Shown here piece after piece: positions 1-4,899 of a DNA stretch of 8,526 nucleotides. Source of the DNA: Verrucomicrobiales bacterium (GTDB taxonomy: Bacteria > Verrucomicrobiota > Verrucomicrobiae > Limisphaerales > UBA9464). The position numbers were made by a program, and so were the translations under genes. Where the stretch lies: positions 1 to 8,526 of the forward strand of contig SXXZ01000053.1 in the NCBI GenBank assembly GCA_005789375.1, given 5' to 3'. The notes beneath the pieces were generated by a model. The model was not told the DNA's origin, did no database searches, and worked only from the letters and a program-made list of their open reading frames with translations. The first letter of the stretch is position 1. Every line of letters begins with the position of its first letter.

Positions 1-448
1 CGTCGTGGTATTCCACACCGAGCCGAATGGCCTCCTCGACCAAGAAGGCGTCGAAATCGGGTCGATACCAATGGGTGTCGGCCACGAAGTCATTGGGGCT
101 GGCCGCCACGAGCAGTTGATCAGAACGCTCGTTGCAGGCTTCCCAGGGTTTTCCCGGTGAGTGATGGAAGTAGCTGAAGCCGCGCTTGAGTCCGCAACCG
201 ATGTGCGGGTGGGTGGCCTGCCAAGTGCCCCACTGGGAGAGCGGTCGCAGGCGAGGCAGGTCGTAGCGGTCAGCGAGAATCTCCAGCCACAAATTTGCCA
301 AGGGTGTGGAGGATTCGCCGATAGCGAAACGTGGGTGCCGTCCGCGTTCGATCATCAGCACAGAGAGACCGAGGCGTCGTGCGATCATGGCCAGAAGCGT
401 TCCGGCAAACCCGGAACCGACGATGGCGAGGTCGAAGTCGGCAGACAC
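1..448 (-). CDS. FAD-dependent oxidoreductase, flavin halogenase-like (5' part only)
   Basis: About 149 N-terminal codons are visible; the 3' end lies beyond the left edge. The proposed start is GTG at 448-446, chosen because the dinucleotide-binding fold begins at once: DLAIVGSGFAGTLLA carries GxGxxG at residues 10-15, and MIERG follows as the end of the second beta strand that binds the FAD ribose. After it comes PRFAIGESSTP, resembling the PxxxIGES..P segment of flavin-dependent halogenases and geranylgeranyl-reductase-type enzymes. WYRPDFDAFLVEEA near residue 130 resembles the family's R-x-x-F-D-x-x-L helix. The diagnostic halogenase WxWxIP motif would lie further along, outside the window, so halogenation is not shown; a plain FAD monooxygenase or reductase is equally possible. 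No clear Shine-Dalgarno sequence precedes the GTG, and the frame stays open upstream for at least 80 bases. It is divergent from ispH. The FAD fold is secure; the substrate is unknown. Confidence 0.72.
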   Translation of the reverse strand, partial: MSADFDLAIVGSGFAGTLLAMIARRLGLSVLMIERGRHPRFAIGESSTPLANLWLEILADRYDLPRLRPLSQWGTWQATHPHIGCGLKRGFSYFHHSPGKPWEACNERSDQLLVAASPNDFVADTHWYRPDFDAFLVEEAIRLGVEYHD

Positions 449-501
449 GGATCGGACGGTAAGGGTTGGGTGTCGGGTGGCCAGCCTGGAACTTCGCCCT
501 C

Positions 502-550
502 GAGAAAGGGAGAGGGTTTGCCTAAGATTAAATCCCTCACCCTTTTCCTC
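502..550. repeat. Imperfect inverted repeat in the divergent spacer
   Basis: GAGAAAGGGAGAGGG at 502-516 is answered by CCCTCACCCTTTTCCTC at 534-550. The arms pair with one internal mismatch and a small bulge around a 17-base AT-rich loop. The pattern resembles the GGAGAGGG/GGGTGAGGG hairpins scattered between genes in many GC-rich bacteria. It could be a dispersed repeat remnant or a bidirectional structural element between the oxidoreductase gene and ispH. No convincing promoter was found in 449-600. Confidence 0.45.
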
Positions 551-600
551 AATACTCCACTCTCGACGTTCTGCGGGCTCCCGGTACGGTCGGGTTCGTC

Positions 601-1869
601 ATGTTTAACGACGCCCCGTCGGGGCCTGCGCCCCTCGGCGCACCCAAGAAAGTGAATCTCCGCAGGCCGGATGTTATGCAGGAGGTCTCGGCCCAGGTGG
701 TGGCCCATTACCGCAGCGAGTTAGTAGAACGACTCCGGGCCAACGGCGGCGCGTTTTCCTACGGCGGCCTGACCATCCGTTTGGCTAAGGAGTTTGGTTT
801 CTGCTACGGCGTCGAGCGTGCCATTGATTTGGCCTACGCGGCCCGCAAGGTTTTCCCCGAACCGACCCGCATCTTTTTGTTGGGAGAGATTATCCACAAT
901 CCGGAGGTGAATGATCAAATTCGGGGCATGGGCATTGTCAGTATTTCACCCAAGCCCAGTGACGAGGAGTTGTCCGGCCTGCGGCTCAATGCCGACGACG
1001 TGGTCATTATTCCGGCGTTTGGCACCGAGGTGTCCACCCGCCACCGCATCGAGAGTTTCGGATGTCAGACAGTGGATACGACCTGTGGTGACGTCATGAC
1101 GGTCTGGAAGCGGGTGCGCCAGTACAGCAAAGAGGCGGTGACGAGTATTATCCACGGCAAGGCCAAGCACGAGGAGACCAAGGCGACAACCTCGCAGGCC
1201 ACTGCCTACGGAGCCGGGCATTACCTGGTGGTGTTCGACCTCGCTGAGACCGACTACGTTTGCAATTACATCCTTCACGGTGGCGACCGGAATGAGTTTC
1301 TAAACCGTTTTAAGGGGGCCTACTCTCCGGGCTTTGATCCCGATCTGCATTTTGTGGCCGTGGGCGTTGCCAACCAGACAACCATGTTGCGCGGCGAGAC
1401 TGAAGAGGTTCAGAAGCGTTTCCAGCAAGCCATGCAACAGAAGCATGGTTCCGGACAAGTGGCCGAGCACTTCCGTTTCTTTGATACGATTTGCGGCGCG
1501 ACTCAAGACCGCCAAGACGCCTTGGAAAAGATGCTTCGCGAACCCATCGATCTCTTGATCGTGGTCGGCGGGTACAATTCTTCAAACACCTCCCACTTGG
1601 CGGAAATGGGCGAGAAGGTGTTGCCGACCTACTTCATTAAGAATGCAGCCATGATGGGTTCTCCGGCGCTCATTCGGCACTGGAATCAGCACATTACCGC
1701 CGAGGTAACCACCGCCGATTGGTACCGAACCGAAGGGGCTCTTACCGTCGGGATCACCGCAGGAGCGAGTTGTCCTAACAACTTGATCGAGGACACCATC
1801 AAGCGATTGTTTGACTTCCGAGGGGTCAACATCCTTGAGGTGCTTCAACCGGAAAGTTTGCAACGATGA
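601..1869 (+). CDS. ispH: 4-hydroxy-3-methylbut-2-enyl diphosphate reductase (long form)
   Basis: This is the last enzyme of the non-mevalonate (MEP) isoprenoid pathway. It reduces HMBPP to isopentenyl and dimethylallyl diphosphate in the cytoplasm, using a [4Fe-4S] cluster. All three cluster cysteines are recognisable: C68 in EFGFCYGVERA, C162 in DTTCGDV and C298 in DTICGATQDRQ. Substrate residues also match: H99 in GEIIHNPEVN, H190 and E192 in HGKAKHEET, S327/S328/N329 in GGYNSSNTSHL and S390 in TAGASCPNN. At 422 residues it is far longer than the roughly 316-residue E. coli enzyme and fits the long class seen in cyanobacteria, Bacteroidota and Verrucomicrobiota. The ATG at 601 gives the longest product, but family similarity begins near NLRRPDVM, so GTG at 652 is a good alternative; neither has a clear Shine-Dalgarno sequence. 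infC follows 154 bases later on the same strand. Confidence 0.95.
   Translation: MFNDAPSGPAPLGAPKKVNLRRPDVMQEVSAQVVAHYRSELVERLRANGGAFSYGGLTIRLAKEFGFCYGVERAIDLAYAARKVFPEPTRIFLLGEIIHNPEVNDQIRGMGIVSISPKPSDEELSGLRLNADDVVIIPAFGTEVSTRHRIESFGCQTVDTTCGDVMTVWKRVRQYSKEAVTSIIHGKAKHEETKATTSQATAYGAGHYLVVFDLAETDYVCNYILHGGDRNEFLNRFKGAYSPGFDPDLHFVAVGVANQTTMLRGETEEVQKRFQQAMQQKHGSGQVAEHFRFFDTICGATQDRQDALEKMLREPIDLLIVVGGYNSSNTSHLAEMGEKVLPTYFIKNAAMMGSPALIRHWNQHITAEVTTADWYRTEGALTVGITAGASCPNNLIEDTIKRLFDFRGVNILEVLQPESLQR
613..634 (+). other. Mutually exclusive GC hairpins near the ispH start
   Basis: GCCCC (613-617), GGGGC (621-625) and GCCCC (630-634) lie in a row. The middle segment can pair with either neighbour, closing a GTC loop or a CTGC loop. 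If translation begins at GTG 652 these are in the 5' leader, just before the start; if at ATG 601 they are coding. Function is unproven. Confidence 0.3.
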
Positions 1870-1923
1870 GCAGTCTTGTTTTCAAGTTTTCAGCAGTTTA
1901 TTTGAAAAAGTCGGACTTTCAGC

Positions 1924-1952
1924 TTGCCTGAATGGCCAGCACTTCCTATAGC
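1924..1952 (+). promoter_or_regulatory. Candidate sigma70-type promoter for infC
   Basis: TTGCCT at 1924-1929 and TATAGC at 1947-1952 are separated by exactly 17 bases; each matches four of six consensus positions. Transcription would start near 1959 and leave a leader of about 65 bases before infC. In the same spacer AAAGT-CGG-ACTTT forms only a weak hairpin after ispH, so no strong terminator separates the two genes and read-through is possible. Confidence 0.3.
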
Positions 1953-2011
1953 GACCTACGTCTCCTGAAGCAGCGAGTTGGTTTGATCGTACGCATGATG
2001 CATTTTCAATC

Positions 2012-2016
2012 GGAGG
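2012..2016 (+). promoter_or_regulatory. Shine-Dalgarno site that sets the infC TTG start
   Basis: GGAGG lies seven bases before the TTG at 2024. It is the clearest ribosome binding site in the window and supports the non-ATG start of infC. Confidence 0.7.
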
Positions 2017-2023
2017 CGGTACT

Positions 2024-2740
2024 TTGAGCCGCCCGTTTTCACGCCCGCAGCCGGGTCAGCCGCAGCACCGAATCAACGGAAAGATTCGAGCCCGCGAGGT
2101 TCGTGTCATTGGCATTGATGGACAGCAGGTCGGGATCATGGATCTGGCCGCCGCCATTAACTTGGCCCGACAGAGTGCTGTCGATTTGGTCGAGATCGCC
2201 GCGACAGCTGTCCCTCCAGTGTGCCGTATCGTTGACTACGGAAAGTTTAAATACGAACTGTCGAAGAAGGAGCGCGACAGCAAGAAGCATCAGGCCGTCA
2301 ACCTGGTGAAAGAGGTTCAGCTCTCTCCTCGTATCGATCCCCATGACTTGGGAATCAAGAGGGAGCACACGATCGGCTTCCTTTGCGAAGACATGAAGGT
2401 CAAGGCCACCCTGCGATTCCGCGGCCGTGAAATGGCGCACACGGAAGTCGGCAAGGAGGTTATGAACAAGTTCCTGGAGCAGTTGGCTCCCTGGGGACAT
2501 CCCGATTTTCCGCCGAAGTTGGTGGGCAAAGCCATCAACGTGATGATTAGCCCTCTTCCTAAGAACAAGCGGGCCAAGAATCCCAAGGAGGTTGATTTGG
2601 AGCCGCCCATTAAGGAAACAGAGAAGCCGGCCTCCAATGGCAAACCGCAACCGGTGAGGGTTTCAACCGATGCGGCCTCGCAGTCTGACTCCTTCGGGCA
2701 GAACCCGTTTTCGAGTTTGTCAGTTCCGACAGAAGGCTAA
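2024..2740 (+). CDS. infC: Translation initiation factor IF-3
   Basis: IF-3 binds the 30S subunit, keeps it apart from 50S and proofreads the initiator tRNA-start codon pair. The N-domain (about residues 16-85) starts INGKIRAREVRVIG and contains the family signature CRIVDYGKFKYE at 67-78. A basic linker (KKERDSKKHQ) leads to the C-domain (about 93-182) with VKEVQLSPRIDPHDL, KVKATLRFRGREMAH and GKAINVMISPLPKN. The start is TTG, backed by a strong GGAGG. A rare start codon is characteristic of infC in enterobacteria, where IF-3 represses its own mRNA by rejecting the atypical codon, so a similar loop is plausible here but inferred. After residue about 190 comes a tail of roughly 48 residues rich in Pro, Glu, Lys and Ser, making 238 residues against the usual 170-180. 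The common neighbours rpmI and rplT do not follow; folA does. Confidence 0.96.
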   Translation: MSRPFSRPQPGQPQHRINGKIRAREVRVIGIDGQQVGIMDLAAAINLARQSAVDLVEIAATAVPPVCRIVDYGKFKYELSKKERDSKKHQAVNLVKEVQLSPRIDPHDLGIKREHTIGFLCEDMKVKATLRFRGREMAHTEVGKEVMNKFLEQLAPWGHPDFPPKLVGKAINVMISPLPKNKRAKNPKEVDLEPPIKETEKPASNGKPQPVRVSTDAASQSDSFGQNPFSSLSVPTEG

Positions 2741-2751
2741 CCATTGGGATC

Positions 2752-2779
2752 GAGGCTCGGGTTAAAACGCTCGAGCCTC
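2752..2779 (+). terminator. Hairpin after infC, possible terminator
   Basis: GAGGCTCG at 2752-2759 and CGAGCCTC at 2772-2779 form a perfect 8-bp stem around a 12-base loop, 12 bases after the infC stop codon. No T-run follows, so it is not a classical intrinsic terminator; it may be a 3' stabiliser or pause hairpin. Confidence 0.45.
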
Positions 2780-2812
2780 ATTCCGTGTTAAACGCTTCGC
2801 TTTTGGGCAGCT

Positions 2813-2841
2813 TTCACTCGTGATCCGCGTGTTGGCATAAT
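2813..2841 (+). promoter_or_regulatory. Candidate sigma70-type promoter for folA
   Basis: TTCACT at 2813-2818 (four of six) and CATAAT at 2836-2841 (five of six) have a 17-base spacer. A start near 2848 would leave a leader of about 20 bases before the ATG, which would fit the absence of a Shine-Dalgarno sequence there. With the hairpin after infC, this suggests folA is its own unit. Confidence 0.4.
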
Positions 2842-2868
2842 TGCTCACCGATCACCCAGCCTCAAACC

Positions 2869-3393
2869 ATGGGTCGCTTGCGTGCCATCTCTGCCATGTC
2901 TGAGAACCGGGTCATCGGAGACTCGGGGCGTATTCCTTGGCACCTTCCGGCCGACTTTCGTTGGTTTAGGCAGGTGACATTGGGAGGAATTTTGCTGATG
3001 GGTCGAAAGACCTTCGAATCCATCGGAAAGCCATTGCCCGGGCGTCAGACCATTGTCCTGACTCGAAGCGCTGCCCCCATCCCGGGAGTACGGATAGCCT
3101 CAGAGGTAGAACCTTTGTTGGAAGAACTGCAGAACGACCCTCGTCCGGTGTGGGTTTGCGGGGGGGCTGAAATTTATCGACTGCTGCTGCCCCGATGCAG
3201 TGACCTCTTCTTGACCCGGGTACCAATCACCGTGACTGGCGACGCGGTCTTCCCTCCATTCGAGTCCGAGTTTGTCTGGATTGCCGAGGTGCTCTGCACA
3301 CCGGAGTTCCGCGTCGAGCACTGGGTCCACCGATCCACACTCATCGCCGCTCACTCCCCAGAGGCTTTGCCTGTCCACGGATCGATTTGCTAA
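2869..3393 (+). CDS. folA: Dihydrofolate reductase
   Basis: It reduces dihydrofolate to tetrahydrofolate with NADPH, supplying one-carbon carriers for thymidylate, purine and methionine synthesis in the cytoplasm. The family landmarks appear in order: ISAMSENRVIGDSGRIPWHLPADFRWF (about residues 7-33, where D29 matches the catalytic Asp27 of E. coli), GRKTFESIGKPLPGR (the NADPH phosphate-binding segment with its Arg/Lys and Ser) and WVCGGAEIYRLLLP, holding the conserved Gly-Gly pair. Length is 174 residues against about 160 in E. coli; the extra is a short C-terminal tail after EHWVHRSTL. The ATG at 2869 fits the fold start directly, but there is no visible Shine-Dalgarno sequence. No thymidylate synthase gene (thyA) is adjacent. 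The stop codon sits inside a perfect hairpin. Confidence 0.95.
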   Translation: MGRLRAISAMSENRVIGDSGRIPWHLPADFRWFRQVTLGGILLMGRKTFESIGKPLPGRQTIVLTRSAAPIPGVRIASEVEPLLEELQNDPRPVWVCGGAEIYRLLLPRCSDLFLTRVPITVTGDAVFPPFESEFVWIAEVLCTPEFRVEHWVHRSTLIAAHSPEALPVHGSIC

Positions 3394-3399
3394 TCGATC
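3380..3399 (+). terminator. Hairpin enclosing the folA stop codon
   Basis: GATCGATT (3380-3387) and AATCGATC (3392-3399) form a perfect 8-bp stem around a TGCT loop. The folA TAA lies at 3391-3393, so the stem forms only when ribosomes have left. No T-run follows; a terminating or mRNA-protecting role is inferred. Confidence 0.4.
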
Positions 3400-3744
3400 G
3401 CCAGACCAGTGGCGGTTGTCAGTGACGGTTTGAACACCGATGAAACCGGCCGGTTTGAAAATCACTGATCCCAGAAACTCAACGGATCATCGATCCGGCC
3501 TCAATTAGTCGGTTGCCCGAGGGAACTCTTAGCAAACCGGGTGGGCCCCGGACGCGTTCGGCCTCATCTGGAAGAAGGAAGAAACGCTGGAGCTCCCCCG
3601 GAGAGAAAATGGATCCGAGGATCAGGCAAAACCGCAGATTTCAAACCGGCCACTTTCCGTGGATTCCGGAACGTTGCTGAGAGGCGGTCTCACGACTGGA
3701 GACCTAGTTCGGCCATTGAACCCGCTTCAGAAGACTTAAGCCTC
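3394..3744. other. Gene-free spacer between folA and lysR, rich in dyad symmetry
   Basis: These 351 bases lie between the 3' ends of two convergent genes. I see no credible coding sequence: a 115-codon GTG-started frame on the plus strand (from 3541) has no recognisable features and runs into the lysR coding region. Structure is dense instead: TCAGTGA/TCACTGA (3419-3425 and 3462-3468), palindrome AAACCGGCCGGTTT (3443-3456), CGGATC-ATC-GATCCG (3483-3497), and the dyads listed separately at each end. It could hold terminators for both genes, a remnant of a small mobile element, or a structured RNA. Confidence 0.6.
3448..3651. repeat. 13-bp inverted repeat pair bounding 204 bases, with extra motif copies
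   Basis: GGCCGGTTTGAAA at 3448-3460 is the exact reverse complement of TTTCAAACCGGCC at 3639-3651, 178 bases apart; allowing a one-base gap the match runs on through TC/GA. The core CGGTTTGAA also occurs directly at 3426-3434, and shorter AAACCGG copies lie at 3443-3449 and 3534-3540. The arrangement resembles small non-autonomous element ends, but no clear target-site duplication is visible. A family of protein-binding sites or a long-range RNA stem are alternatives. Confidence 0.5.
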
Positions 3745-3748
3745 TCAG
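3677..3748 (-). terminator. Nested inverted repeats at the 3' end of lysR
   Basis: CTGAGAGGC (3677-3685) and GCCTCTCAG (3740-3748) form a perfect 9-bp outer stem, and GGTCTC (3686-3691)/GAGACC (3699-3704) forms an inner 6-bp hairpin directly abutting the left arm. The right outer arm overlaps the lysR stop codon (3745-3747 on the plus strand). No T-run is present, so a Rho-independent terminator is not proven, but the placement at the gene end suggests a 3' structural role. Confidence 0.4.
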
Positions 3749-4662
3749 TTGATAGGCTGGATGGCCTGAAGGGAAGCGATGAACTGCTTCATGGCCGGCG
3801 ACAAGACCTTGGACTTCTTGTGAATCAGTCCGATGGGTCGGTTGAGCTCGATGTCGATGAAGGGCATGGCCACCAGGGTGTTCTTTGAAACTTCTTGGGC
3901 GACCGTTCCGGCCGGGACAATGCTCACCCCGGCGCCGATCTCCACGGCCCGCTTCACGGTTTCGATGTTATCGAACTCCATGACGTGCTTGATGGTGATT
4001 CCGTGTTCCTTGAGTTCAAGGTCGATGGCTTTCCGTGTGGGAATATCGGCCTCGAAACCGATAAATTTTTGCCCTTCGAGGTGTGAGAATTTCAGCCCCT
4101 TAGACTTTGTGAAAGCATGTCCGGGCGCGCAGATGAGGACCATCTTCTCGGGCTTAAGGGCGAGGATTTCCAGCTTGGATTCCTTCTGCGGGTAGGCCAC
4201 CAGACCGATGTCGACCACGTTGCCCAAGACATCGTCATAGACCTGGTTTGCACGCTGATATTCGACGTGGACCTTCACCGACGGGTGCAGCTTGAGGAAG
4301 CGCTTCACGTAGGGCTGAAGATCATGCAAGCCAATGCTGTAGATGGCTGCAATGCGGATGGTGCCCGAGATGACGTTCCGCATCTCCTGGAGGCTGTTAA
4401 CCAACCCATCGTAAGTCAGGATGATCTTCTTACCGTGTTCGTAGAGCATCTCGCCCTCGCGAGTCAGTCGGAACTTCTTCTTGCTGCGCTCGATGAGGAG
4501 AGTCTTGAGCTGCCGTTCCAAGGAGGTGATTTGCTGGCTGACCGCACTCTGAGTGATGTTGTTGATCAGTGCCGCCTTGGTGAACGATTCCGTCTCGGCG
4601 AGGTCGCAGAAAACTTTGAAGGACTCGATTTGCACAGCGCAAAGATACTGCGAACTGGCCAT
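3745..4662 (-). CDS. LysR-family transcriptional regulator
   Basis: A DNA-binding regulator, normally a tetramer, that senses a small co-inducer. The N-terminal winged helix-turn-helix spans about residues 11-70, with SFTKAALINNITQSAVSQQITSLERQL forming the recognition region and RLTREGEMLYEHG the wing. A coiled linker helix follows, and from about residue 95 (GTIRIAAIYSIGLHDL) the periplasmic-binding-protein-like effector domain runs to the C-terminus. The ligand and targets cannot be read from sequence. ATG at 4662 gives 305 residues, but most LysR proteins start at the QIESF position, so GTG at 4635-4633 is an attractive alternative giving 296 residues. Neither start has a good Shine-Dalgarno sequence. 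LysR regulators often control a divergent neighbour; here that is the pseudouridine synthase gene, an unusual target, so the regulon probably lies elsewhere. The coding DNA looks less GC-rich than the cluster to its right. Confidence 0.92.
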   Translation of the reverse strand: MASSQYLCAVQIESFKVFCDLAETESFTKAALINNITQSAVSQQITSLERQLKTLLIERSKKKFRLTREGEMLYEHGKKIILTYDGLVNSLQEMRNVISGTIRIAAIYSIGLHDLQPYVKRFLKLHPSVKVHVEYQRANQVYDDVLGNVVDIGLVAYPQKESKLEILALKPEKMVLICAPGHAFTKSKGLKFSHLEGQKFIGFEADIPTRKAIDLELKEHGITIKHVMEFDNIETVKRAVEIGAGVSIVPAGTVAQEVSKNTLVAMPFIDIELNRPIGLIHKKSKVLSPAMKQFIASLQAIQPIN

Positions 4663-4695
4663 CTGCCATCAGGATTTTTCCGAGAAAAGGGAATC

Positions 4696-4743
4696 AAAAG
4701 GGGTCGGTCCCACCTATTTACACAAAAGGGGCCACTTATTCAC
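4696..4743. repeat. Imperfect tandem repeat, REP-like remnant
   Basis: AAAAGGGG..ACCTATTTACAC (4696-4723) is followed at once by AAAAGGGG..ACTTATTCAC (4724-4743). The first unit has an extra TCGGTCCC, giving GGGGTCGGTCCC. This wording is similar to GGGGTCGGACCC-type sequences I associate with REP-associated (Y1, IS200-like) transposase genes in metagenomic and PVC genomes; that link is from memory. No transposase is present, so it would be a solo or decayed copy. It lies in the lysR-pseudouridine synthase promoter spacer and may affect either gene. Confidence 0.4.
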
Positions 4744-4755
4744 TTTCCACAAATC

Positions 4756-4783
4756 TGCTATTTTGGATCCGCCAATGCTATTT
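4756..4783. promoter_or_regulatory. Direct repeat TGCTATTT, two copies 20 bp apart
   Basis: TGCTATTT occurs at 4756-4763 and 4776-4783. The 20-base centre-to-centre distance is close to two helical turns, as expected for paired sites on one DNA face. It lies in the divergent spacer upstream of lysR and could be an operator, possibly for LysR itself. No convincing promoter hexamers were found in 4663-4899, and the remaining bases to 4899 show nothing else clear. Confidence 0.25.
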
Positions 4784-4899
4784 GCGACCTCGTAAGCCGC
4801 CTGAGAAGACTGTCGGCGGTGCGCGCTCGGCTACTGTCGTCTTGGGCTGATGCTCGGCGGCAAAACGGATTAAGAATGGCGTGAGGTTGGCAGCGGGAT

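Noticed and set aside
385..708. A 107-codon minus-strand frame across the divergent spacer
   Set aside because: Overlaps the start of the FAD oxidoreductase in another frame and the ispH start; Pro/Arg-rich with no motif.
1895..1925. Possible terminator after ispH at AAAGT-CGG-ACTTT
   Set aside because: The stem is only five AT-rich pairs with no T-run, too weak to support a terminator call.
3541..3888. A 115-codon GTG-started frame on the plus strand in the folA-lysR spacer
   Set aside because: No recognisable motif or ribosome binding site, low-complexity composition, and its 3' half is antisense to lysR.
4797..4819. CCGCC/GGCGG dyad upstream of the pseudouridine synthase gene
   Set aside because: Five pairs around a 13-base loop are expected by chance in GC-rich DNA and no promoter lies beside it.
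4117..4884. A 255-codon plus-strand frame opposite lysR
   Set aside because: Antisense to a well-conserved LysR protein; no motifs, and its composition looks like a reverse-complement shadow.
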